A stretch of DNA of 64,000 nt from contig NZ_OAOF01000003.1 in the NCBI RefSeq assembly GCF_900205965.1, positions 62,001 to 126,000 of the forward strand, given 5' to 3'. The number at the start of each line of letters is the position of its first letter. Position 1 is the stretch's first letter. Positions 42,570 through 51,267 of this stretch are shown one piece after another. The notes beneath the pieces were generated by a model that saw only the letters and a list, made by a program, of their open reading frames with translations, was not told the origin of the DNA and did not search any database. The DNA comes from Lacrimispora amygdalina. Lineage in GTDB: Bacteria; Bacillota; Clostridia; Lachnospirales; Lachnospiraceae. Position numbers and translations under genes: made by a program.

Positions 42570-43634
42570 TTGAATCAAGTTAAAATTGGAAGATTTATTG
42601 CAAAAATGAGAAAACAGCGGAACTTAACTCAGTGTGAATTTGCTGATACTCTTGGAATTAGCAATAAAACTGTAAGCAAATGGGAATGTGGCAACGGAAT
42701 GCCTGAATTGTCCCTTATGATGCCGATTTGTGAAATTCTCAAAATCAATCTTAACGAGTTATTTTCAGGAGAAAAGCTGACCGATGCAGACTACAAAAAG
42801 AAAGCAGAGGAAAATATTATGAAACTTATCGAAGAAGCAGAGAAAATGAAAAAGAACATTGTCGGTGGTAAAGTTTTAGGTAAGGTGGCTAATATTGATA
42901 TAAATGTGGGCGAAGCCCATAAAACTAATATCGAGTTTTGGAATACAATAGGAAGTGAGTTTTTGGGTGTAACAGCTTTACCAAAGTGGGGAGGTTATTT
43001 ACCATCAAAGGAGAAGTTGAACTTACTTGGAGATTTGTCGGATAAAAGTGTGCTCGAAATCGGTTGCGGTAATGGTCATTCCTTAAAATATGTTGCAGAT
43101 TTAGGGGCAACTGATTTGTGGGGGGTGGATATATCTGCAAATCAAATTGAAAGAACTGAAAATTATCTTCAGACACAAGGAATCAGTGCTAAACTAATTT
43201 GTTCCCCTATGGAGGATGAATGTGGAATACCAATTGATTATTTCGATTTAGTTTATTCTGTTTATGGAATTGGTTGGACAACAGGCTTGGATAAAACCTT
43301 TAAACGTATTCATTCTTATTTGAAAAAAGATGGAGTATTCGTTTTCGGTTGGTCACATCCCATTCATAAATGTGTGTCAGTTGAAGATGGTAAACTTGTT
43401 TTTAGTAATTCCTATTTTAATGAAGAATGGTATTGTGCTGATATGGGCAACAAAGAAATTATGCTTTCTAATCGTATGTTGAGTACATATATTAACTCTT
43501 TAGCCAGAAATGGTTTTATTGTTGAAGAACTTATCGAAGAAACTGACAAAGAAAAAGCAATGGCATCAGATAATGATTTTGGCAGAAAAGCATTAATGTT
43601 GCCAACGGCTTTTGCCATTAAGGTGAGAAAATAG
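42570..43634 (+). CDS. Fusion of XRE-type DNA-binding domain and class I methyltransferase
   Basis: A 354-residue fusion. Residues 1-65 are an XRE-type HTH (FIAKMRKQRNLTQCEFADTLG, then TVSKWECGNGMPELSLM), continuing into the LNELFSGEKLTDADYKKKAEENI tail typical of XRE regulators that normally carry a membrane tail. From about residue 115 to the end it is a SAM-dependent methyltransferase with motif I VLEIGCGNGH (161-170), acidic GVDIS and a later GWSHPIHK. Substrate unknown. The start codon is TTG with an AAAGGCGGTG site. It sits between decayed genes and a drug-exporter-type ABC pair. Confidence 0.85.
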   Translation: MNQVKIGRFIAKMRKQRNLTQCEFADTLGISNKTVSKWECGNGMPELSLMMPICEILKINLNELFSGEKLTDADYKKKAEENIMKLIEEAEKMKKNIVGGKVLGKVANIDINVGEAHKTNIEFWNTIGSEFLGVTALPKWGGYLPSKEKLNLLGDLSDKSVLEIGCGNGHSLKYVADLGATDLWGVDISANQIERTENYLQTQGISAKLICSPMEDECGIPIDYFDLVYSVYGIGWTTGLDKTFKRIHSYLKKDGVFVFGWSHPIHKCVSVEDGKLVFSNSYFNEEWYCADMGNKEIMLSNRMLSTYINSLARNGFIVEELIEETDKEKAMASDNDFGRKALMLPTAFAIKVRK

Positions 43635-43790
43635 ATGGTTTACGGATGGGGTAAGGTGATATTTACGCCATGTAGTATAACAAACATCTTTCACCGCACG
43701 TGGAGACGGTTTGTCTGCTAAACGGAAGACCCGTTGTTGATGAAACGATTGAAAATTAAGTAAAAGACTATGGGAACCCTTGAAAATAGG

Positions 43791-43820
43791 CTCTGACACG
43801 ATAAGTGTCAGAGTTTTTTT
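43791..43820 (+). terminator. Terminator after the XRE-methyltransferase gene
   Basis: CTCTGACAC pairs perfectly with GTGTCAGAG around a 5-base loop, followed by seven Ts. Confidence 0.9.
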
Positions 43821-43910
43821 CTATTGTGACAGTAGGTTTCTTGGCTTTTGCAACACTGGAACGGATAATAAATTTGTGGTCAGCAGTATAGAAATCCGCA
43901 GAAAGGAATA

Positions 43911-44834
43911 ATGGTTATGGAATTTATTATTGAAACAAACAATCTCACTAAACGATATGGAACTGTTACTGTTGTTGATAAAGTAAGTCTTCATGTTCCA
44001 AAAGGGAAGATTTATGGACTGCTTGGCAGAAACGGAGCCGGGAAAACTACCGCAATGAAAATGATGTTGAAACTTACTTTTCCAACAGATGGAACTGTCA
44101 GACTATTTGGTAAAGACTATAAGGACAATGAAACTGCTATTTATAATAAAATAGGTTCGATTATTGAAACACCAGGGTTTTATGGTAATTTAACAGGGTA
44201 TGAGAATTTATATATTCTTGCTAGATTACGAGGACAACTTTGCAAAAATGCAGTCTTAAATGCTCTTGAAATTGTGGGGCTGCATGAAGAAAAAAGAAAG
44301 ATCTTTGCTGACTATTCCCTTGGCATGAAACAACGGCTTGGTATTGCCGCTGCCCTGATGCACGATCCAGAGCTACTTATACTTGATGAACCAATTAACG
44401 GACTTGACCCAATCGGAATATCAGAAATCCGTTCATTTCTATCTAAACTTAGCCACGATAATGGCATCACTATTTTTATATCAAGCCATGTTTTAAACGA
44501 GATTGAGCAGATTGCAGATATTATTGGTGTTATGCACAAGGGACGTTTGATTGAAGAGTTTGATATAGCAGAGCCACACAAAAGAAACCGAAAATACATT
44601 CAATTTGATTTGTCGGATGGACATGCGGCGGCAGAAATTTTAGAAAACCACTACCAAATCACAGACTTTACGGTGCATGATAATACGCTGAAAATTTACG
44701 ATTTCAGTCATAGTATAGGTGACATCAATCGTGACTTTGCCTTAAACGGACTTCTTGTCACAAAGATAAATACTAGTGAAGAAAACTTAGAGGAATATTT
44801 CACTAAACTGATTGGGGGTGGTGGCATTGCGTAA
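43911..44834 (+). CDS. ABC transporter ATPase (bacitracin/lantibiotic exporter type)
   Basis: A 307-residue ATPase of the BcrA/lantibiotic-protection group. Walker [13 protein letters not shown], signature [15 protein letters not shown], Walker [14 protein letters not shown] and H loop ISSHVL. It pairs with the permease gene that begins in its 3' end. Export of, or resistance to, peptide antibiotics is typical. A second in-frame ATG lies 6 bases downstream (43917). A GAAAGGAA site precedes the start. Confidence 0.93.
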   Translation: MVMEFIIETNNLTKRYGTVTVVDKVSLHVPKGKIYGLLGRNGAGKTTAMKMMLKLTFPTDGTVRLFGKDYKDNETAIYNKIGSIIETPGFYGNLTGYENLYILARLRGQLCKNAVLNALEIVGLHEEKRKIFADYSLGMKQRLGIAAALMHDPELLILDEPINGLDPIGISEIRSFLSKLSHDNGITIFISSHVLNEIEQIADIIGVMHKGRLIEEFDIAEPHKRNRKYIQFDLSDGHAAAEILENHYQITDFTVHDNTLKIYDFSHSIGDINRDFALNGLLVTKINTSEENLEEYFTKLIGGGGIA

Positions 44835-45576
44835 TCTTATCTATTGTGAACTACTAAAATTAAAGCGGTCAAAAATAATACCAATTAGTATTACAGGAGT
44901 ACTGTCCACACCATTGTTAATGCTATTAGAGGCTGTGCAAACTCATTATGATAACCCAGAGTTTGTTTTTACCTTATCTGACGTTTACAACAGCAGTATA
45001 CTCTATACCATGCTACTGACAAATATGATGGTTTATGTGGCAATTGCTTCATTCTTATTCAGTAGAGAATATACAGAAAGTACACTTAAAACTATATTAC
45101 CCATTCCTGTCTCTAGAACAAAACTACTGTTTGGCAAGTTTTGTTCCTTACTGCTTTGGATTGTTACTCTTAATATTGTGACATGGGCAGGTATTTATGT
45201 CGTTTGTGGAATATACCACGCTGTTTTTACACTGAAAGAATACAGCTTGCTTGTGGCAATTGAATGGTTTCCAAAGTTTCTATTAGGCGGTATCCTAATG
45301 TTTTTAACAACTTCTCCTTTTGTATTTGCTGCAGGGATAACCAAGGGATTTGTTGCGCCTATGATTGGTTCTGCTGTTATCGTCATGGGCAGTGCAGCTC
45401 TCGCAAATCAAGAATGGGGTGCATTATATCCGTGGACAGCCACATTTTTTCTTGTGCAGGGCAAAATTGAAAGTACTGGCTACCCTACTGCCTTATCTTT
45501 GGGAATCATATTTATGTTATCGGCAGTCGGTTTCTTTATGACCTATCACCATTTCAAAAGGGAAGATTTGAAATAA
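44827..45576 (+). CDS. ABC transporter permease (bacitracin/lantibiotic exporter type)
   Basis: A 249-residue integral membrane protein with about six membrane helices of the ABC2/BcrB type: N-terminal [15 protein letters not shown], then [18 protein letters not shown], the hallmark loop of these permeases. I chose TTG 44827, since [15 protein letters not shown] is the usual beginning and GGGGGTGG precedes it; the frame is open from 44812. It overlaps the end of the ATPase gene. Confidence 0.88.
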   Translation: MRNLIYCELLKLKRSKIIPISITGVLSTPLLMLLEAVQTHYDNPEFVFTLSDVYNSSILYTMLLTNMMVYVAIASFLFSREYTESTLKTILPIPVSRTKLLFGKFCSLLLWIVTLNIVTWAGIYVVCGIYHAVFTLKEYSLLVAIEWFPKFLLGGILMFLTTSPFVFAAGITKGFVAPMIGSAVIVMGSAALANQEWGALYPWTATFFLVQGKIESTGYPTALSLGIIFMLSAVGFFMTYHHFKREDLK

Positions 45577-45715
45577 TGGAACTAATATTTAAACGCCACA
45601 CTATATCAAATTATGACTCAGCAAGACAAAATCAGAAGAAATTCCTGTCGGCCAGTGACCGGCAACAAAAAGGAAATCCGGTACTCCATTTTGCTAATGT
45701 TACAAATGAAGTAAT

Positions 45716-45744
45716 TTGATACTTGAAATTAAACATGATATAAT
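45716..45744 (+). promoter_or_regulatory. Promoter of the TetR-family gene
   Basis: TTGATA (45716-45721), 17-base spacer, TATAAT (45739-45744), about 20-30 bases before the start. Confidence 0.7.
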
Positions 45745-45762
45745 AGGAAATAAAACAGGAAA

Positions 45763-46356
45763 GTGGTAATTAATTTGAATAAGAACTCGTTAGATAAAGA
45801 AACAATACTCAATGCAACAGAAGAAGTTATTCGCCGTTTCGGACCAGAAAAAGCGAATATTTCTGACGTAGCGAAATTATTAAAAGTTAGCCATGCTGCC
45901 CTTTATCGGTATTATAATGGGAAAACCGACCTTTGGAATGCTGTTACAGAACGCTGGCTTTCATATTTGCATGCTTCTATAAAGGATATTTTAAAAGAAG
46001 ATAATTCTGCTGATATTAAGCTTATTCATTTACTTGAAGACTATGCAGAAGCTAAACGCAACAGTGCTATTGAAGATCCGGAAATGTTTGCAAATTACAT
46101 TAAACTAGCACAAAGCTCTGCGGGAGTCATAGAAAAAGGTATAGAAGAAGGCATTAGCTATATTGAAGAGATTATAGTACAAGGAATTGCGGAAGGTGTA
46201 TTTTTTGCGGAATCACCTTATCAAGCGGCAAGAGCCGTATATCTTGCAACCAGCGTCTTTATCCATCCAAACTCATTTGAAGATACTGATCGAAAGCAAA
46301 AAATAGAATCTGTTATTAATCTTCTGATTAGAGGACTTAAAAATCCTGATAGATGA
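45763..46356 (+). CDS. TetR/AcrR-family transcriptional regulator
   Basis: A 197-residue regulator; HTH at about residues 14-60 (ILNATEEVIRRFGPEKANI, VAKLLKVSHAALYRYYNGK). The C-terminal part is a ligand-binding helical domain of TetR_C type. Start is uncertain: GTG 45763, or TTG 45775, which has the AGGAAAGTGG purines at better distance. Located after the bacitracin-type exporter, which it may regulate. Confidence 0.88.
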   Translation: MVINLNKNSLDKETILNATEEVIRRFGPEKANISDVAKLLKVSHAALYRYYNGKTDLWNAVTERWLSYLHASIKDILKEDNSADIKLIHLLEDYAEAKRNSAIEDPEMFANYIKLAQSSAGVIEKGIEEGISYIEEIIVQGIAEGVFFAESPYQAARAVYLATSVFIHPNSFEDTDRKQKIESVINLLIRGLKNPDR

Positions 46357-46475
46357 ATCGAATTGCTGCCCTTGACAGTCCCAATTGGAATTGTTGTGGG
46401 CATGAATTATTTGTATTCCAAGATTCAGACTATGTTTAAAATCAAAGATGGAACAACATTCTTTAGCAAAAAAAT

Positions 46476-46509
46476 GATATGTTACAAAATAAATATATTG
46501 TAACATATC
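46476..46509. promoter_or_regulatory. Perfect 12-bp inverted repeat, possible operator or weak terminator
   Basis: GATATGTTACAA and TTGTAACATATC around a 10-base AT loop. The core GTAACAT recurs at 46555 (ATGTAACATGTAAT). No T run follows directly on the plus strand. These repeats lie 120-200 bases before the flavodoxin/ferredoxin gene and may bind a regulator. Confidence 0.5.
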
Positions 46510-46575
46510 ACAACACGTGGTATTATTAATATAACAAACTACAAATAATAAATAATGTAACATGTAATATTAGTT

Positions 46576-46680
46576 CCAGGCAGCTGCTCACTTAGTTTTT
46601 CTTGGTCCTATTACAACTCTTGATATGGTCGAGTGTACAGACTCAAGAACTCTTGAACTGGAGTTAGATGATTTAAGTTA
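46576..46680 (+). pseudogene. Coding-like remnant before the EFR1 gene
   Basis: A 35-codon open segment without start codon that reads AAAHLVFLGPITTLDMVE then CTDSRTLELELDDLS and a TAA stop at 46678. It looks like the C terminus of a real gene, family not recognised, supporting rearrangement in the gap 46357-46698. Confidence 0.35.
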
Positions 46681-46698
46681 AATAGGAGGCTATGCAAA

Positions 46699-47475
46699 TT
46701 GAAAAGTATTATTTATTATTTTACAGGAACAGGAAATAACTTACAGGTAGCTAAAAAAATAGCCGAATCATTACCGGATTGTAAGTTGGTATCTATGGGT
46801 AAAGGGAGACATGACAGCAATGAAGTGTATGATTATATAGGTTTTGTATATCCGACATACGCTTTCAATTTGCCGCGAAGAGTAACACAATTTATAAGCG
46901 AAATGTCACTTGAAAAAAGTAAAAACGCATATTTTTTTGCTGTGACTGGCTGTGGTGGCGCAAGCGGTGTTGCGTTAACTGCCCTTGCCAAAATTTTGGA
47001 AAACAAAGGTATAACACTTAATTTTGCAGAGAAAATCAGTATGGTTTCAAATTATGTTGCGATGTATAAAATGAACGAGAGAAACCCGGAGAAATATCAA
47101 ATTGCTACCGATCGTATACCTGCATTGGTACAAAAGATTACAGCCAAAACGCAGCAGCCCGCAGGTAAGGTAAACGAGCTTCTTAATGTATCAACTTCTA
47201 TTGCCCCCAAATTAATATTCCCCAGAAAAGACAAAGGGTTTAATGTTTCCGACGCTTGTACGGGTTGCGGAACCTGTGAGGCAGTTTGCCCTGCTGCCAA
47301 CATAGTAATGAAAAATAAAAAACCGAGTTTTAATCACAATTGCGAACAATGTATGGCGTGTGTGCAATGGTGCCCTAAGATGGCTATTAACTATAAGAAT
47401 AAGACACAAAGCAGAGGACGCTATACTAATCCCAGTATTAGTTTGAAAGAATTGATAGAAGGCAATAACAGTTGA
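46699..47475 (+). CDS. EFR1-family flavodoxin/ferredoxin protein
   Basis: A 258-residue protein with an N-terminal flavodoxin-like domain (IIYYFTGTGNNLQVAKKIA, FMN-binding loop) and a C-terminal bacterial ferredoxin with two [4Fe-4S] motifs (CTGCGTCEAVCP and CEQCMACVQWCP). It transfers electrons between flavin and iron-sulfur partners. Start TTG with AGGAGG. It is followed by a ferredoxin-containing ATPase cluster, which may receive these electrons. Confidence 0.9.
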   Translation: MKSIIYYFTGTGNNLQVAKKIAESLPDCKLVSMGKGRHDSNEVYDYIGFVYPTYAFNLPRRVTQFISEMSLEKSKNAYFFAVTGCGGASGVALTALAKILENKGITLNFAEKISMVSNYVAMYKMNERNPEKYQIATDRIPALVQKITAKTQQPAGKVNELLNVSTSIAPKLIFPRKDKGFNVSDACTGCGTCEAVCPAANIVMKNKKPSFNHNCEQCMACVQWCPKMAINYKNKTQSRGRYTNPSISLKELIEGNNS

Positions 47476-47537
47476 CTGTAAACTTAGACAGCATACGAAA
47501 TCTAAGTACTAGTGAACACATCCGTATATTGTGAGTC

Positions 47538-47585
47538 GAAAGACCGCTTGTTTTCATCCTTTTAGGAAGAAAAGAGTGGTCTTTC
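47538..47585 (+). terminator. Stem-loop after the EFR1 gene
   Basis: GAAAGACC pairs with GGTCTTTC with further partial pairing of TTTTC/GAAAA across the loop; followed by TTGCGTTT. A partial terminator. The remainder of the 310-base gap (47476-47785) otherwise holds only the promoter at 47709. Confidence 0.6.
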
Positions 47586-47708
47586 TTGCGTTTCACATTC
47601 GACCACATATGAAACTTTGCATAATCATCATTAGCAGCACCAATCTGACACCACACATATTGAGTAGAAGCATGCCAATTAGAAATTTTAAATATTTGTA
47701 ATTGGCAT

Positions 47709-47737
47709 TTGACAAAAACCATTATGAATAGTAATAT
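47709..47737 (+). promoter_or_regulatory. Promoter of the NifX/Mrp cluster
   Basis: TTGACA (47709-47714), 17-base spacer, TAATAT (47732-47737), about 50 bases before the first NifX-like gene. Confidence 0.75.
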
Positions 47738-47785
47738 AGTAATTAGCATATGCCCATAAAAACAAGAGCGAAAAAGAGGTACAAT

Positions 47786-48148
47786 ATGAAAATTGCAATA
47801 TCAGCAACAGGTCAGAATAAAGAAAGCCTATTGGATAGAAGATTTGGTAGGTGCGATTATTTTTTGATTTATGACACAGAGTCAGGAGAATTTAAAACAA
47901 TAGGAAACGCTGGTGTATCTTCTGGAGGAGGAGCTGGAATTGCAGCAGCAAGCCAAGTGATAGAAGAGAACGTATCAGTGATTATTACCGGCAAACTTGG
48001 TCCGAATTCATTTGAATTGATAGAAAAAGCCGGAATCAAGGCGTATAGTTGTGATGCATTTCCAGTATTTAGAGCAATTGAAATGTTTCAAAACAATGGA
48101 CTTACAGAGATTAACGCTGAAGGAAGTGCACATCACGGAATGAAATAG
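47786..48148 (+). CDS. NifX/NifB-like (dinitrogenase iron-molybdenum cofactor family) protein
   Basis: A 120-residue RNase-H-like fold protein of the NifX/NafY family, which carries metal clusters or precursors. MKIAISATGQNKESLLDRRFGRCDYF and the later FELIEKAGIKAYSCDAF are typical; it lacks the longer N-terminal domain of NifX. I chose ATG 47786 (GAGGT site) rather than an upstream ATG at 47750. First gene of a cluster with two ferredoxin-containing MinD-type ATPases, a second NifX-like protein and a metallo-beta-lactamase-fold protein. No nifHDK genes are in the window, so nitrogen fixation is not implied. Confidence 0.85.
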   Translation: MKIAISATGQNKESLLDRRFGRCDYFLIYDTESGEFKTIGNAGVSSGGGAGIAAASQVIEENVSVIITGKLGPNSFELIEKAGIKAYSCDAFPVFRAIEMFQNNGLTEINAEGSAHHGMK

Positions 48149-48168
48149 ATGAATACGAGGAGAATGGC

Positions 48169-48996
48169 ATGAATATAGCAATACTGAGTGGAAAGGGAGG
48201 AACTGGTAAAACAACGGTATCTGCAAATCTCGCAATGACATTGGGGGTTAGTTATGTTGATTGTGATGTGGAAGAGCCGAATGGATTTATCTTTTTGAAT
48301 CCTTCTATTCAAAAAAGAGAAGATATTTTTGTGGAATATCCTCATATTGATCAAAAAAAGTGTGTTTTATGTGGAGCCTGTGCAAAAGCATGTCAGTTTA
48401 ATGCGCTTGCAAAAGCTGGAAAAGAGATTGTTGTTTTTGAGAAATTGTGTCATGACTGTGGTGCCTGCAGGCTGGTCTGTAAGACGGCTGCTTTATTTTA
48501 TGTAAAGCGAGCTATTGGTAAGCTGGAAAGTGGAAATGCAAAAGAGATTCCCTGTTACCGCGGTATTCTTAATGTAGGGGAGCCAATGGCAGTTCCAGTA
48601 ATAAACAAACGCTTGAAAGAATTACCGAATGAAGATCATCTTATTGACTGTCCGCCAGGAACTTCATGTAATGTAGTAACTGCCCTTAAATATGCAGATG
48701 CAGCAATTTTAGTAACCGAACCTTCGGAATTTGGTCTTCATGATTTAAAAATGGCTGTGGAGCTTGTAAAACTTTATAACATCCCATATGGAATTATCAT
48801 TAATAAAGATGACGGAAAAGATAATATGGTGAAAACTTTTTGCCGGACCAATGATGTTAAAATTTTTGGAACTGTTCCATACAGTATGGAAGCCGCCTCG
48901 TTATATTCAAAAGGAATGATGTTATGTGAGAACGACAATCACAAAAAGGATTTTATCGATATGGCAGAGAAGATAAAGGAGGCGTTTACATGGTAA
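48169..48996 (+). CDS. MinD/Mrp-family ATPase with inserted ferredoxin domain
   Basis: A 275-residue SIMIBI-class ATPase. Deviant Walker A GKGGTGKTT (residues 8-16), then an inserted ferredoxin with two [4Fe-4S] motifs, Cys65/68/71/75 (CVLCGACAKACQ) and Cys94/97/100/104 (CHDCGACRLVCK), then IDCPPGTSCNVV and VTEPSEFGLHDLKMA switch regions. Typical of Mrp/ORP-system ATPases (DVU2103/2104 type), which are thought to load metal or iron-sulfur clusters. It overlaps the next ATPase gene by 7 bases. Confidence 0.92.
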   Translation: MNIAILSGKGGTGKTTVSANLAMTLGVSYVDCDVEEPNGFIFLNPSIQKREDIFVEYPHIDQKKCVLCGACAKACQFNALAKAGKEIVVFEKLCHDCGACRLVCKTAALFYVKRAIGKLESGNAKEIPCYRGILNVGEPMAVPVINKRLKELPNEDHLIDCPPGTSCNVVTALKYADAAILVTEPSEFGLHDLKMAVELVKLYNIPYGIIINKDDGKDNMVKTFCRTNDVKIFGTVPYSMEAASLYSKGMMLCENDNHKKDFIDMAEKIKEAFTW

Positions 48997-49841
48997 TATC
49001 AGTGTTAAGCGGAAAAGGAGGAACCGGGAAAACGACCGTTGTAGCTGCGTTGTCTGAATTGGCTAAAAATGTGATAAAAGTTGATTGTGATGTAGATGCA
49101 CCCAACCTGTATCTGTTCTATAAAGGTATGGATGTTGAAAAGAAAGACTTCTATGGTGGTAAAAAAGCAAAGATAAACAAGAGTCTTTGTATAGAATGTG
49201 AAATCTGTGAAGAAGTCTGTAAGTTCGGTGCAATAAAAAATTGGACATTAGACTCATTTAGCTGCGAAGGATGTGGAGCCTGTACTTTGGTGTGCCCACA
49301 GAACGCGATCAAATTGGTAGACGAAAAAACAGCAGATACTTTTATAACAAAAACGGATAAAGGGATCATATCCAGAGCAATGATGGGAATAGGAAGTGAT
49401 GGATCAGGCAAACTGGTTACCGGGCTAAGAAAGAATGCAAAAAGTTTTAAAGAGAATAACAGTATCGTAATTCTTGATGGATCTCCTGGAATCGGGTGTT
49501 CTGTAATCGCATCGATTACGGATACGGATGTTGCACTTATCGTAACAGAACCGACCAGATCTGGGCTGGATGATTTAAAAAGAATTTTGGAGCTTGCTGA
49601 ACATTTTGAAACACAGGTAATGATTTGTGTGAATAAGTATAACATCAATTCAGATATGACCTCTCAGATTGAGAACTTTGCCAGAGAAAAGAATCTGTTT
49701 GTAGTAGGAAAAATACCTTTTGATAAATTGGTCATGAAGTCGGTTAACACATTAAAACCAATTACAGAGTTTGCAGAAAGTCCTGCAAGAAAAGCAATTG
49801 AAGAAATGTGGGTTCGTATGAATAGCCTCATGAAAAAATAA
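48990..49841 (+). CDS. Second MinD/Mrp-family ATPase with inserted ferredoxin domain
   Basis: A 283-residue ATPase paralogous to the preceding one. GKGGTGKTT (8-16), two [4Fe-4S] motifs Cys67/70/73/77 and Cys92/95/98/102, then DGSPGIGCSVIA and VTEPTRSGLDDLKRI. The duplicated, overlapping pair would form a heterodimer in the ORP-like system. The start overlaps the previous stop. Confidence 0.92.
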   Translation: MVISVLSGKGGTGKTTVVAALSELAKNVIKVDCDVDAPNLYLFYKGMDVEKKDFYGGKKAKINKSLCIECEICEEVCKFGAIKNWTLDSFSCEGCGACTLVCPQNAIKLVDEKTADTFITKTDKGIISRAMMGIGSDGSGKLVTGLRKNAKSFKENNSIVILDGSPGIGCSVIASITDTDVALIVTEPTRSGLDDLKRILELAEHFETQVMICVNKYNINSDMTSQIENFAREKNLFVVGKIPFDKLVMKSVNTLKPITEFAESPARKAIEEMWVRMNSLMKK

Positions 49842-49864
49842 AACAATAATTGGAGGAATAAAAA

Positions 49865-50221
49865 ATGAATGTAGCAGTAGCGAGTGATGGAAAGTTTGTA
49901 AGTGGACATTTTGGACATTGTGAAGGCTTTACTATTTATGATGTAGAGAATGTTGAAGTTAAAAATAAAGTTTTTGTACCAAACCCGGGTCATAAACCAG
50001 GATATCTTCCTGTCTTTTTAAAAGAGCAGAAAGCAAATGTTATTATTGCTGGTGGAATGGGAGAAACAGCACAGGACTTATTTAACGAAAATGGGATTGA
50101 AGTTGTAGTTGGAGCACAGGGAAATACTGATGATATTGTAAAACTATATATTGCAGGTGGATTAAAATCTACAGGAAGTGTTTGTACTGAACATTCTCAT
50201 GAGGGTCATTGTAACGATTAA
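49865..50221 (+). CDS. Second NifX-like protein
   Basis: A 118-residue protein of the NifX/NifB family. NVAVASDGKFVSGHFGHCEGFTIYDVEN, then VIIAGGMGETAQDLF, and a Cys/His-rich C terminus (CTEHSHEGHCND) that may bind metal. It has a good AATTGGAGG site and follows the ATPases by 23 bases. With the first NifX-like protein it would be a pair of cluster-carrying proteins. Confidence 0.88.
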   Translation: MNVAVASDGKFVSGHFGHCEGFTIYDVENVEVKNKVFVPNPGHKPGYLPVFLKEQKANVIIAGGMGETAQDLFNENGIEVVVGAQGNTDDIVKLYIAGGLKSTGSVCTEHSHEGHCND

Positions 50222-50281
50222 GAAAGGTGAGCTATTTGCAGAAAAATCTTTTATGGTATCAGGAAAGAGGAAAAAATTTTG

Positions 50282-51118
50282 ATGGAACTAAAGATAACAA
50301 CGTTAATTGAAAATAATCCAGATGACAAGGGTCAGCTGCTATATGAACATGGGTTATCTTTATACATAGAGACTGATAGAAAGAATATTTTATTTGATAC
50401 TGGAGAAAGTGGAGATTTTATAAAAAACGCCAAGTCTCTTCATAAAAATTTAGATAAATTAGATTATTGTATCATCAGTCATGGACATTATGATCATAGT
50501 GGTGGAGTTGAAAAGTTTATAAGTGAAGTTGATAAAGTTCCGCAATTCATTGTAGGCGAAGAATTCTTTAAGCCTAAATACAAAACTGCAGATGCACCAG
50601 GTTATAAATTTAATGGAAATTCATTTGATGAAGAATTTATAGCAAAAAAACAGATCTCTTTAAGAAAAGTAAAAGAAGACATGATTTATTTGACAGATCA
50701 TATTATTGTTTTTCATCATTTTTCTAGATATACGGACTATGAAGTTAGAAACAGCAGATTTTTTATAAAAGAAAATGATGAATTTACTCCAGACAATTTT
50801 GATGATGAAATATCAATGGGAATTATTACAGAAAAAGGATTAGTTGTAATTGTTGGCTGTTCTCATGTTGGAATTGTAAATATATTAAAAACAATTTCCA
50901 AAAGAGTTAATATCCCTATTCATGCGGTGATTGGTGGAACACATTTAATTGAAGCAGATGAATTTAGAATGAAAAAAACAATGGCTGCTTTCAAAGATAT
51001 GAAAATACAATTAATTGCAGTGTCACATTGTACTGGAAAGGAAGGAATTTGTCTTATTAGTGAGGAACTAAAAGAGCAATTTCTTTATAACAATACGGGA
51101 AAAGTAATTGAGATTTAA
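50282..51118 (+). CDS. Metallo-beta-lactamase-fold hydrolase
   Basis: A 278-residue protein of the MBL fold, with the metal-binding motif SHGHYDHSGG (about residues 62-71) and a downstream GCSHVG; closest to the clade annotated as dihydropterin-6-methyl-ribofuranosylaminobenzene phosphate synthase/MBL hydrolases that often sit beside NifX-like and Mrp genes. Start ATG 50282 after AAAGAGG; a TTG just before adds one residue. It ends the ORP-like cluster. Confidence 0.85.
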   Translation: MELKITTLIENNPDDKGQLLYEHGLSLYIETDRKNILFDTGESGDFIKNAKSLHKNLDKLDYCIISHGHYDHSGGVEKFISEVDKVPQFIVGEEFFKPKYKTADAPGYKFNGNSFDEEFIAKKQISLRKVKEDMIYLTDHIIVFHHFSRYTDYEVRNSRFFIKENDEFTPDNFDDEISMGIITEKGLVVIVGCSHVGIVNILKTISKRVNIPIHAVIGGTHLIEADEFRMKKTMAAFKDMKIQLIAVSHCTGKEGICLISEELKEQFLYNNTGKVIEI

Positions 51119-51133
51119 ATACGGAAATATAAG

Positions 51134-51171
51134 AATGGACTTTGTGAAGAAAACACATAAGTCCATTTTTT
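51134..51171 (+). terminator. Terminator after the ORP-like cluster
   Basis: AATGGACTT with AAGTCCATT, with inner TGTG/CACA pairs, followed by a run of Ts. Confidence 0.85.
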
Positions 51172-51267
51172 GTCAATAACAATTTTTCATTTGAATAAAT
51201 CAAACTATATAGGAAGATAATAGTAAAAATATAACTATAGAATGTCAAACAGAAGCAGGAGAAAAAT

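Noticed and set aside
46273..46563. Minus-strand gene of about 96 codons
   Set aside because: It is rich in Tyr, Cys and Phe from AT-rich DNA, overlaps the TetR gene end and the inverted repeat, and has no ribosome site.
47786..50221. Nitrogen-fixation genes
   Set aside because: The NifX-like proteins are the short family members found in many anaerobes with Mrp-type ATPases; no nifH, nifD, nifK or nifB is present.
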